Assembly: GCA_002280515.1 (NCBI GenBank)
Contig: NCEA01000019.1
Location: 1 to 64,000 of the forward strand
Direction of reading: 5' to 3'
DNA: 64,000 nucleotides
Source of the DNA: Rhodobacterales bacterium 32-67-9
GTDB taxonomy: Bacteria > Pseudomonadota > Alphaproteobacteria > Rhodobacterales > Rhodobacteraceae
Shown: positions 46,977 to 54,488 of the stretch, one piece after another
How positions within the stretch are numbered: position 1 is the stretch's first letter
Layout of the letters: each line of letters begins with the position of its first letter
Position numbers and translations under genes: made by a program
The notes under the pieces: model-generated
Told to the model about the DNA's origin: nothing
The model's database searches: none
Seen by the model: only the letters and a program-made list of their open reading frames with translations

Positions 46977-48368
46977 ATGCCCCACGAACCGGCGCTTGCC
47001 GAACTTGCCGCCTTCTTAGGAGATCGCCTGTCCCGGTCCAAGCCCGATCGCGCCGCGCATGGGCAGAACGAGACCTGGTTTCCCGAAACGCCGCCCGATG
47101 CCGTGGCCTGGCCAGAGACCACCGAAGAGGTGTCGCGGATCGTCGCCACTTGCGCCCGGCATGGCTGCCCGGTGACCGCCTGGGGCACCGGCACCGCGCT
47201 TGAGGGTCACGCGCTGGCGGTCCGGGGCGGCGTCAGCCTCGACCTTGCGCGGATGAACCGGGTGCTTCAGGTCCGGGGCGAGGACATGCAGGCCGTGGTC
47301 CAGCCCGGTGTCACCCGCGAGGCGCTGAACGCGGAGCTGCGCGCCACCGGCCTGATGTTCCCCATCGACCCCGGTGCCAATGCCTCGCTCGGCGGCATGG
47401 CGGCGACGCGCGCTTCGGGCACCACCGCCGTCCGCTACGGCACGATGCGCGACAATGTCATGGCGCTCGAAGTGGTGCTGGCCGACGGCCGCGTCATCCG
47501 CACCGGCTCCGGCGCGCGGAAATCCTCGTCGGGCTACGACCTCACCGGACTGTTCGTCGGCTCCGAAGGCACGCTCGGCATCATCACCGAGCTGACTCTG
47601 CGACTGCATGGCCAGCCCGAGGCGATCTCGGCCGCCGTCTGCGCCTTCGACAGCTTCGAGGCCGCCGTGCAGACCGTCATCGCCACGATCCAGCTCGGCA
47701 TCCGGGTGGCCCGCATTGAATTCGTCGATGAGACCACGGCGGCGATCTTCAACGCGGCGAACGGCACCGCTCTGCCGGAAAAACCGCATCTCATGGTCGA
47801 ATTCCACGGCTCGGACAGCTCCACCGCCGAGGACGCGCAGCGCTTCGGTGAGGTCGTGGCAGAGATGGGCGGCGCGCATTTCGACTGGGCGACGACGACC
47901 GAGGCGCGCGGCCGCCTCTGGAAGATGCGCCATGGCGCCTATCCAGCCGCGATCGCCTCGCGCCCCGGCTGCATGGGCCTTGTCACCGACATTTGCGTCC
48001 CCATGTCCAGGCTGGCGGAGGCGGTCGCCGAAACCCGCGCTGACATTGCCGCCTCGGGCATACCGGGGCCGATCCTCGGCCATGTCGGCGACGGCAATTT
48101 CCACGCGATCCTGCTGGTGGAGCGCGGCAATGTCGACGAACTCAAAACCGCCAAGGCGCTCGCCCGACGCATGGCGGAGCGGGCCATTCGGCTTGGCGGA
48201 ACGATCACGGGCGAACATGGGGTAGGCATGGGCAAGACGGATCTGATGGCGATGGAACATGGTGAGGCCTGGGAGGTGATGGCGCGGATCAAGCGGGCGC
48301 TCGACCCGGACGGTATCCTCAATCCGGGCAAGGTCGTCGCCGACCTTCAGGGCGGGGGGACCGCATGA
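46977..48368 (+). CDS. FAD-binding oxidoreductase, D-lactate dehydrogenase (cytochrome)/GlcD type
   Basis: 463-residue VAO/PCMH-fold flavoprotein. The FAD-binding part includes VTAWGTGTALEGHA, DPGANASLGGMAATRASGT and KSSSGYDLTGLFVGSEGTLGI-like segments. The C-terminal cap has HVGDGNFHAILLV and ITGEHGVGMGK. This pattern fits D-2-hydroxyacid dehydrogenases such as mitochondrial LDHD or GlcD. No FeS partner (GlcF) is adjacent, so an LDHD-like enzyme is favoured. It overlaps the next gene by ATGA. Confidence 0.88.
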   Translation: MPHEPALAELAAFLGDRLSRSKPDRAAHGQNETWFPETPPDAVAWPETTEEVSRIVATCARHGCPVTAWGTGTALEGHALAVRGGVSLDLARMNRVLQVRGEDMQAVVQPGVTREALNAELRATGLMFPIDPGANASLGGMAATRASGTTAVRYGTMRDNVMALEVVLADGRVIRTGSGARKSSSGYDLTGLFVGSEGTLGIITELTLRLHGQPEAISAAVCAFDSFEAAVQTVIATIQLGIRVARIEFVDETTAAIFNAANGTALPEKPHLMVEFHGSDSSTAEDAQRFGEVVAEMGGAHFDWATTTEARGRLWKMRHGAYPAAIASRPGCMGLVTDICVPMSRLAEAVAETRADIAASGIPGPILGHVGDGNFHAILLVERGNVDELKTAKALARRMAERAIRLGGTITGEHGVGMGKTDLMAMEHGEAWEVMARIKRALDPDGILNPGKVVADLQGGGTA

Positions 48369-48754
48369 GCCTCGCCGCGCCCGACGATTTTCCCCGCGCC
48401 TTCGCCAATGGCTGGGCGGCGCATGACGCGAAGGCGCTGGCCGCACTTTTCGCCGAGGACGCGGATTTCCTGACGCTGACCGGCCACTGGGCCGAAGGCC
48501 GCAAGGCCATCGCCGCGACGCTGACGGGCGAGCTTGCCGGCGCCTTCGCGCGGGCCAAGCTGGTGACCGGGCGGACGAAGACGCGGGCGCTGTCGGCGGA
48601 CGTGGCGCAAGTGATGCAGCGCTACGTCCTCTCCGGCATCGTCCATCCCGACGGCAGCGATGCCGGCCGGGTCGGCGCGATCCTTTCGGCGGTGCTGGTG
48701 GCTGCGCCGCAGGGCTGGCAGGTCGCGGCGGCGCAGTTCACTGCCGAGGCGTGA
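48365..48754 (+). CDS. NTF2/SnoaL-like protein (SgcJ/EcaC family)
   Basis: 129-residue small protein with the NTF2-like start FANGWAAHDAKALAALFAED followed by ADFLTLTGHWAEGRKAI, and the closing strand GWQVAAAQFT. Members of this group are often annotated by fold only; role unknown. Its ATG overlaps the stop of the D-lactate-dehydrogenase-like gene, so the two are translated together. Confidence 0.82.
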   Translation: MSLAAPDDFPRAFANGWAAHDAKALAALFAEDADFLTLTGHWAEGRKAIAATLTGELAGAFARAKLVTGRTKTRALSADVAQVMQRYVLSGIVHPDGSDAGRVGAILSAVLVAAPQGWQVAAAQFTAEA

Positions 48755-48765
48755 CGCGCACGCGC

Positions 48766-48822
48766 CCCGGACCTGATCCGGGGCCTCCTGGGCAGAGGTG
48801 GAGGTCCAGGATCAGGTCCGGG
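48766..48822. repeat. Palindromic repeat element between convergent genes
   Basis: CCCGGACCTGATCC (48766-48779) and GGATCAGGTCCGGG (48809-48822) form a perfect 14-bp inverted repeat; inner CCTCC/GGAGG arms lengthen the stem. The left half also folds on itself (CCCCGGA-CCTGA-TCCGGGG). The same CGCGCCCCGGACC(T/C)GATCCGGGG core appears inside glyS at 49961-49983. It sits in the 79-base gap between the NTF2-like gene and the end of glyS, where it may serve as a bidirectional terminator. Confidence 0.75.
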
Positions 48823-48833
48823 ACGGGTATTCG

Positions 48834-51143
48834 CTAGCCCTCGATCTTCGTCAGGTCCGCCACGCTGAGGCAGATCGTGCGGATGCGGGAAAGCAGATTC
48901 AGCCGGTTGCGCCGCACGATTTCGTTGTCGGTGTTGACCTGCACCGCCTCGAAGAAGGCGTCGATGGGCGTGCGGAGCGCCGCCATCGCCGCCATCGCAG
49001 CGCCGAAATCCTCGGCCTTCATCGCCGGGCCGATGGCGGCCTCCGCCGTGTCGAGGGCCGCGAAAAGGGTGCGTTCGGAGGCATCCTCGGCGAATTTCGC
49101 GTCCGCGCCGAAGCTGTATTCGACCCCGTCCTTTGCCTCCGCCTGCGTCAGGATATTGTTCGCCCGCTTGAAGCCCTGAATGAGATTCCCGCCGTCGTCG
49201 GTCTTGAGGAAGGCAGAGAGGGCCTCGGCGCGCTTGACGAGGAGGGTAAGGTCGTCGGCATCAGACCGTAGTTTCGACTCGTAGAGCATCTCCTTGTCGG
49301 TCAACGGCAACGATATAGTACTTACATCTAAGGCCTCTAGACGAGTGTTTAGCGCGCTCGCGGTCTTCCGTTTGTGAGCAGAGCTAATTGCCGTGGTTTC
49401 ATATAGCGATGCGTCTATGACGTCATGCCGGATGCCCAGATCGCGGAGATGGACCTTGAGGCGGTCGTGGAAGAAGGTGACGAGGTCGGCAGCAAACTTC
49501 GATCTCTGAAGGACTGCATCAATTAGTTGCTCACCATTTTCGATCGGACCCAGTTGATAGGCAGCTTCGTTCTCGGAGATGCGGCCATCGTGGAGGTCGC
49601 CGAGAATGGCGCCGATCGAGCCATTGAAGCCGGCGCCACCTACTATTCGGTCCCAGTCACGTCTGAGTTCGGCTTCCGCAATGCTTAATTGATGCAAAGC
49701 GTCGCCATCGTTGAGCTGCGACAAGATGTTTGTCCGCACCCCATTCCCCAACACCAAACGGATCACCCCCAGCGCCGCCCGCCGCAGCGCGAACGGGTCC
49801 TTGCTCCCTGTCGGCTTCTCGCCAATCGCCCAGAAACCGGTCAGCGTGTCGATCTTGTCGGCGAGCGCCACGGCGATGGAGACGGGATCGGTCGGGACCG
49901 AGTCGCTTTCCCCTTTCGGGCACCAGTGGTCGCGGGCCGCATCGGCGATGGCGCTGACGTCGCGCCCCGGACCCGATCCGGGGCCTCCCGCCGCGTCATC
50001 GAGGCCCCGGTTCGGGGACCGGGGCGGGGTCGCCTTCAGGTATTCCAGCGCATAATAGCGGCCCATTACGCCTTGCAGTTCGGGAAACTCGCCCACCATC
50101 TGCGAGCGCAGGTCGGCCTTGGCGATGCGCGCGGCCTCGGCGGCCTGATCCGCGTCGGCGCCGACCAACGGCGCAATTTCCCGCGCCAGCGCGGCGATGC
50201 GTTCGACGCGTTCGGCCTGGCTTCCCAGCTTGTTTTGGAAGGTGAAAGCGTTCAGCCCGTCAAGCCATTCGCCCATGCCCGCCCGTGCCACCCGCAAGTC
50301 ATTCTCCCAGAAGAACTTCGCATCCGACAGCCGCGCCGAAAGCACCTTCTGGTTGCCCTTCAGGATCGTCGCGCCGTGGTCCGCCGTCTCGGTATTGGCG
50401 ACGGTGACGAAGCCCTCGATCCGTCCCGTTTTCGGGTTGCGGCAGGAGAAGAACTTCTGGTGTTCGCGCATCGAGGTTTGCAGCACCTCGGGCGGCAGGC
50501 CGAGGAACGCCTCGCCGATCTTGCCCATCAGCACCACGGGCCATTCCACCAGCCCCGCGACCTCGGTCAGCAAGCCCTTGTCCTCCACCACTTCCAGCCC
50601 GGCGGCGAAGGCGGCGTTGGTGGCGTCGTGCCAGATGTGCTCGGCCCGCTCCTCGGGGTCGAGCATCACCTTGGCGCGCTTCAGCTTCGCCGCGTAATCA
50701 TCGAAATTCGTGACGGAAACCCAGCGCATCGACTTCGGCCAGGGGAAGTCGCGCACCGTCGCCTCCAGCACCTCGGCAACGATCCCGGCGGCCTTGCGGC
50801 CCGGCTTTTCGATCACCGCGAACCAGGCCTGACCCTTGCCGGCGTCGCGCTGTTCCAACTGGTCCAGCGTCAGCCCGGTTGACCGCAGGAAGCCCTGCAG
50901 CGCCGCCTCGGGCGCCGTCGTCGCGGGCCCTTTGCGTTCCTCGCGCACCGCGCGGCTCTCGGCCGTCAGCCCCTCAATGGCCAGCGTCAGGCGCCGGGGC
51001 GTCGACAGCGCATGAGCACCGGCATAGGTCAGCCCCGCCTCCACCAGCCCGTCGGTAACGCGTTTTTTCAGGTCGTCGCGGGCGCGGGCCTGCATCCGGG
51101 CGGGAATTTCCTCGGACAGGAGTTCGATGAGAAGATCGGGCAT
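48834..51143 (-). CDS. glyS: Glycyl-tRNA synthetase beta subunit with two atypical insertions
   Basis: 769-residue beta subunit of the heterotetrameric glycyl-tRNA synthetase. It is recognisable from MPDLLIELLSEEIPARMQ to the C-terminal anticodon-binding-like region NNILTQAEAKDGVEYSFG. Most homologues are near 690 residues. Two stretches account for much of the excess: residues about 371-395, encoded by a palindromic repeat, and residues about 579-629, encoded by low-GC DNA between VIDA and DDLTLL. The frame stays open throughout, so the protein is probably functional; glyS is normally essential. It starts directly after the DUF6446 stop (TAGATG arrangement) as third gene of the glyQ operon. 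Confidence 0.92.
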   Translation of the reverse strand: MPDLLIELLSEEIPARMQARARDDLKKRVTDGLVEAGLTYAGAHALSTPRRLTLAIEGLTAESRAVREERKGPATTAPEAALQGFLRSTGLTLDQLEQRDAGKGQAWFAVIEKPGRKAAGIVAEVLEATVRDFPWPKSMRWVSVTNFDDYAAKLKRAKVMLDPEERAEHIWHDATNAAFAAGLEVVEDKGLLTEVAGLVEWPVVLMGKIGEAFLGLPPEVLQTSMREHQKFFSCRNPKTGRIEGFVTVANTETADHGATILKGNQKVLSARLSDAKFFWENDLRVARAGMGEWLDGLNAFTFQNKLGSQAERVERIAALAREIAPLVGADADQAAEAARIAKADLRSQMVGEFPELQGVMGRYYALEYLKATPPRSPNRGLDDAAGGPGSGPGRDVSAIADAARDHWCPKGESDSVPTDPVSIAVALADKIDTLTGFWAIGEKPTGSKDPFALRRAALGVIRLVLGNGVRTNILSQLNDGDALHQLSIAEAELRRDWDRIVGGAGFNGSIGAILGDLHDGRISENEAAYQLGPIENGEQLIDAVLQRSKFAADLVTFFHDRLKVHLRDLGIRHDVIDASLYETTAISSAHKRKTASALNTRLEALDVSTISLPLTDKEMLYESKLRSDADDLTLLVKRAEALSAFLKTDDGGNLIQGFKRANNILTQAEAKDGVEYSFGADAKFAEDASERTLFAALDTAEAAIGPAMKAEDFGAAMAAMAALRTPIDAFFEAVQVNTDNEIVRRNRLNLLSRIRTICLSVADLTKIEG
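49260..49560 (-). other. Low-GC segment inside glyS
   Basis: By hand count, 49261-49440 is about 51% GC and 49501-49560 about 45%, against roughly two thirds for the window. Rare codons such as ATA, CTA and TTA-like are frequent here. It includes the extra residues 579-629 of GlyS and part of the region before the conserved FFHDRLKVHLRDLGIRHD. The conserved motifs on both sides remain in frame. Recombination or an inserted sequence is possible; origin unknown. Confidence 0.55.
49959..50033. repeat. Palindromic repeat inserted in frame in glyS
   Basis: The segment holds two adjacent hairpins: CCCCGGA/TCCGGGG around 49965-49983, and GCCCCGGT/ACCGGGGC around 50004-50025. The first shares the CGCGCCCCGGACC-GATCCGGGG core with the intergenic repeat at 48761-48783. 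Read on the minus strand it encodes about 25 Gly/Pro/Arg-rich residues (ATPPRSPNRG ... GSGPGRD) between RYYALEYLK and VSAIADAARD, which are close together in other GlyS proteins. Confidence 0.72.
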
Positions 51144-51617
51144 CTATTGGTCCGCGCTTTCGTTCAGTTGCTGCCAGGCATAGGCCCGGCCGTCGGGATA
51201 GACCGCGACGACGCGGTCGACCCCGGGATGGATGTCCTTTTCCGACAGGAAGGCGAGCGCCGCTCCGGTCTCCAGATCCGTGCCGATCCGTTCCGCGTCA
51301 AAACAGGCGAACCACGAAGGCGCGATGAGCGGCGTCGGCTTTTCGTAGACCGCATAGGTCTCGCTCAGCATCGCCAGCGTCATCGGCGTGGTGAAGCAGC
51401 CGCGGAACCGCAGCGGCGAGGACTCCGCGTCGATCCCCTCGAACGCCTCGGTCAGCATCGGCTCGGGCGTGCCGGCGATCGGCGTCAGCCGGATCACGGC
51501 GGCGGCCGAGGCCGGCTCCACCCGCTCGTAGAACGCGTAGACCTGGAGATAGTAGACCGCCGCACCGGCGATAAGGGCGGTTACCACGAGAAACCCCGCA
51601 ATGAGCTTGCCATTCAC
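51144..51617 (-). CDS. DUF6446-like membrane-anchored protein between glyQ and glyS
   Basis: 157-residue protein. One membrane helix ([20 protein letters not shown], residues 4-23) is followed by a periplasmic domain with several cysteines ([16 protein letters not shown]). The frame is open upstream, but the GTG at 51617 overlaps the glyQ stop (GTGA), and its product starts like family members ([10 protein letters not shown]). It ends directly before the glyS start codon. I associate this family with Rhodobacteraceae and the glyQ-glyS operon; its function is unknown. Confidence 0.8.
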   Translation of the reverse strand: MNGKLIAGFLVVTALIAGAAVYYLQVYAFYERVEPASAAAVIRLTPIAGTPEPMLTEAFEGIDAESSPLRFRGCFTTPMTLAMLSETYAVYEKPTPLIAPSWFACFDAERIGTDLETGAALAFLSEKDIHPGVDRVVAVYPDGRAYAWQQLNESADQ

Positions 51618-52549
51618 GCCGCTGCCCCTGAATTCCGGTGGCCACCCGCTTCGGTCGTGACGAACGCATCGGCGCATTTCTTGGCCAAGGCGCGGACCCG
51701 GCCGATATAGGCCTGCCTCTCGGTCACCGAGATGACGCCGCGCGCATCGAGGAGGTTGAAGAGGTGGCTCGCCTTGATGCACTGGTCATAGGCCGGGTGC
51801 GCCATGATGATCTTGCGGCCGGCCTTGTCCTCGGGCGACGCGGCGAGGATGCGCTCGCATTCCGCCTCGGCATCCTCGAAATGCTTCAAAAGCATGTCGG
51901 TGTCGGCCTGATCGAAGTTCCAGCGCGAATATTCCTGCTCGGTCTGGCGGAAAATGTCGCCGTAGCCGAGCGCGATCGGCGCGTCGGGGTCGTTGAACGG
52001 CATGTCCATGACGTGATCGACACCAAGGACATACATCGCGAGCCGTTCGAGGCCATAGGTCAGCTCGCCCGAGACCGGGTGGCAGTCATGCCCGCCGACC
52101 TGCTGGAAATAGGTGAACTGCGAAACCTCCATGCCGTCGCACCAGACCTCCCAGCCGAGGCCCCAGGCGCCGAGGGTGGGGCTTTCCCAGTCGTCCTCGA
52201 CAAAACGGATATCATGCAGGCTCGCGTCGATGCCGATCGCGGCGAGGCTCCCCAAGTATAGCTCCTGCAAGTCGGGCGGCGAAGGTTTGATCAGCACCTG
52301 GTACTGGTAGTAGTGCTGGAGCCGGTTCGGGTTCTCGCCGTAGCGCCCGTCGGTCGGCCGGCGCGAGGGCTGCACGTAAGCCGCCGCCCAGGGCCGGGTG
52401 CCGAGCGAGCGGAGCGTCGTCGCCGGGTGGAAGGTGCCGGCCCCCACCTCCATGTCGTAGGGCTGCAGGATGGCGCAGCCCTTCTCCGCCCAGTAGGTCT
52501 GAAGGCGCAGGATGATCTCCTGGAACGAACGGGGGGCGGTCGGGGACAT
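51614..52549 (-). CDS. glyQ: Glycyl-tRNA synthetase alpha subunit
   Basis: 311-residue catalytic alpha subunit of glycyl-tRNA synthetase. Class II features are plain: [39 protein letters not shown] (motif with ATP site) and [18 protein letters not shown]-type sequence, then [13 protein letters not shown]. Length is normal. It is first in the operon and is coupled to the DUF6446 gene by a GTGA overlap, with glyS following. Confidence 0.95.
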   Translation of the reverse strand: MSPTAPRSFQEIILRLQTYWAEKGCAILQPYDMEVGAGTFHPATTLRSLGTRPWAAAYVQPSRRPTDGRYGENPNRLQHYYQYQVLIKPSPPDLQELYLGSLAAIGIDASLHDIRFVEDDWESPTLGAWGLGWEVWCDGMEVSQFTYFQQVGGHDCHPVSGELTYGLERLAMYVLGVDHVMDMPFNDPDAPIALGYGDIFRQTEQEYSRWNFDQADTDMLLKHFEDAEAECERILAASPEDKAGRKIIMAHPAYDQCIKASHLFNLLDARGVISVTERQAYIGRVRALAKKCADAFVTTEAGGHRNSGAAA

Positions 52550-52705
52550 GGTCAGCCTTTTAAGCGGAAATGCGCGTTCTCAATAGGCAACAGCCGCGGG
52601 GCGGTCAATCGGCCCACGGGCGATTGTGGCGTGACGCCGCGCGCCATCCTGCTAGGTTCAGCGACGGATTCGCGACGACAGGAAACGGCGGAAGGGTTTT
52701 TGCGC

Positions 52706-54460
52706 ATGCGTTTGGCGGCATTTCTATTCGGACTGGCGCTCTGGCTCGGTCTGTCCGGAGGTGTCCTCGCCCAGAGCCAGGTCTGGGTCCAGATCGAGGC
52801 GCAGCCGTCCTTGCGCGAGGCCGAGGAGCGGGCGCGGGCCTATGCCGGCGTGTTCCCGAACGTCGGCGGATTCGCCATGAACACCGGCTGGTACGCAATC
52901 GTGCTCGGCCCCTATCCGCCGGCGGAGGCTGACCGGCAGTTGCAGGTACTGAAGGGCGAGCGGCTGATCCCGGGCGACAGCTACATCGCCTTTGGCAATC
53001 AGTTCGAACGGCAGTTCTGGCCCGTCGGCGCGGCGGCGGTTCCGACCCCGGCGGCACCGGTGGACGAGGTCGCGACCGCCCTGCCCGCCCCGGACCCGGT
53101 GCCGGCCCCCGTTCCGCTGGACGAAACCCCGGCCGAGGCGCGCCGGTCCGAGGCGCTCTTGTCCGCCGCCGACCGGCAGATGCTGCAACAGGCGCTGCAA
53201 TGGGACGGCTTCTATGCTGGCGCCATCGACGGCGCCTTCGGCCCGGGCACCCGCCGCTCCATGGCCGCCTGGCAGGCGGCGCAGGGCTATGTCGAGACCG
53301 GCATCCTGACCACTGCCCAGCGCGCCGAGCTTGTCGGCCGCTTTGAAAGCGAACGCGCCGCGCTCGGACTCGAGACCCTTACGGAGACCGAGGCCGGGAT
53401 CGAGATCACCTATCCCTCGGCGCTGGTCGCATTCGACCGCTACGCGCCGCCCTTCGTCCATTTCCGCGAAAAGGACGGGTCCGGCTTCCGCATGCTGCTG
53501 ATTTCGCAAACCGGCGATCAGGCGACGCTGGCCGGGCTTTACGACATCATGCAGACGCTCGAGATCGTTCCGGTCGCGGGGGAACGGCAGCTCAACCGGA
53601 CGAGCTTCGTCCTGACCGGCAGCAACGACCGGCTGCAATCCTACACCGAGGCGCGGCTTTCCGGCGGGGCGATAAAGGGCTTTTCCCTGATCTGGACGCC
53701 CGAAGGCGCGGCGCGGGCCGACAAGGTGCTGGCGGCGATGAAGGCCGGGTTCCGGCCCTTGGGCGACACGGCGCTTGACGAGGGGCTCGGGCAGCCGCTG
53801 TCGGTCGATCAGGCGGACCTCGTCTCGGGGCTCGACGTGCGCCGCCCGGTCCTGTCGCGGTCGGGGTTCTGGCTCGACGGATCGGGGTTGGTCGCGACGA
53901 CGGACGAGGTGCTCGACAACTGCGCCAGGGTGACGCTCGACGGCAGCTACGAGGCCGATGTGACACTTCGCGACGCCGACCGCGGGCTGGCTATCCTGAC
54001 GCCCCGCGAACCGCTCGCGCCGCGCGCCCATGCCCGGCTCGCCAGTGGCCCCGCGCGGATCAATTCCGAGATCGCGGTGGCCGGCTTTTCCTACGAGGAC
54101 GCGCTCGACAACGCGGTGCTGAGCTTCGGCAGGCTGACCGACACCAAGGGCCTCGACGGCGAGACCGACCGGACCCGGCTGGAGGTAACGACGCTTGCCG
54201 GCGACGCCGGGGGGCCGGTCCTCGACACCAGCGGCACCGTGATCGGCATGCTCCTGCCACGGGTCGCGACCGATGGCCGGGTGCTGCCGGCCGATGTTGG
54301 TTTCGCCCTGCCCGCCCCGGCGATTGCCGGCGCGCTCGAGGCCGCCGGCCTTGCCGCGGCCGAGCCGGCGGCGGCCGTGGAGGCATCGGCCCCCGTCGCG
54401 CCGCAAGACCTCACGACCCTCGGGCGCGACATGACGGTGCTCGTCTCCTGCTGGCGCTGA
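52706..54460 (+). CDS. Exported SPOR/peptidoglycan-binding protein with inactive trypsin-like domain
   Basis: 584-residue protein with a Sec signal (residues 1-22, AFLFGLALWLGLSGGVLAQ). Residues 25-110 look SPOR-like (VQIEAQPSLREAEERARAYA ... WYAIVLGPYP). A Pro/Ala linker leads to a peptidoglycan-binding_1 repeat (LQWDGFYAGAIDGAFGPGTR, about 160-215). The C-terminal domain resembles a trypsin/DegP-like protease, but the triad is lost: E401 at the His site (GSGLVATTDEVL), G427 at the Asp site, and A501 in GDAGGPVLD. It is likely a periplasmic cell-wall protein with a binding rather than proteolytic role. Confidence 0.82.
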   Translation: MRLAAFLFGLALWLGLSGGVLAQSQVWVQIEAQPSLREAEERARAYAGVFPNVGGFAMNTGWYAIVLGPYPPAEADRQLQVLKGERLIPGDSYIAFGNQFERQFWPVGAAAVPTPAAPVDEVATALPAPDPVPAPVPLDETPAEARRSEALLSAADRQMLQQALQWDGFYAGAIDGAFGPGTRRSMAAWQAAQGYVETGILTTAQRAELVGRFESERAALGLETLTETEAGIEITYPSALVAFDRYAPPFVHFREKDGSGFRMLLISQTGDQATLAGLYDIMQTLEIVPVAGERQLNRTSFVLTGSNDRLQSYTEARLSGGAIKGFSLIWTPEGAARADKVLAAMKAGFRPLGDTALDEGLGQPLSVDQADLVSGLDVRRPVLSRSGFWLDGSGLVATTDEVLDNCARVTLDGSYEADVTLRDADRGLAILTPREPLAPRAHARLASGPARINSEIAVAGFSYEDALDNAVLSFGRLTDTKGLDGETDRTRLEVTTLAGDAGGPVLDTSGTVIGMLLPRVATDGRVLPADVGFALPAPAIAGALEAAGLAAAEPAAAVEASAPVAPQDLTTLGRDMTVLVSCWR

Positions 54461-54468
54461 CGGGGCAA

Positions 54469-54487
54469 GGCGGGGTTCACCCCCGCC
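54469..54487. terminator. Hairpin between convergent genes
   Basis: GGCGGGG (54469-54475) and CCCCGCC (54481-54487) form a 7-bp stem with a 5-base loop in the 28-base gap between the SPOR/protease-like gene and the last trkH gene. No T run follows on either strand, so termination is uncertain. Confidence 0.35.
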
Positions 54488-54488
54488 G

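Noticed and set aside
49260-49440. Mini-intein in glyS
   Set aside because: The extra 50 or so residues have no Cys/Ser at the first position, no block-B His motif and no terminal HN; they are too few for an intein.
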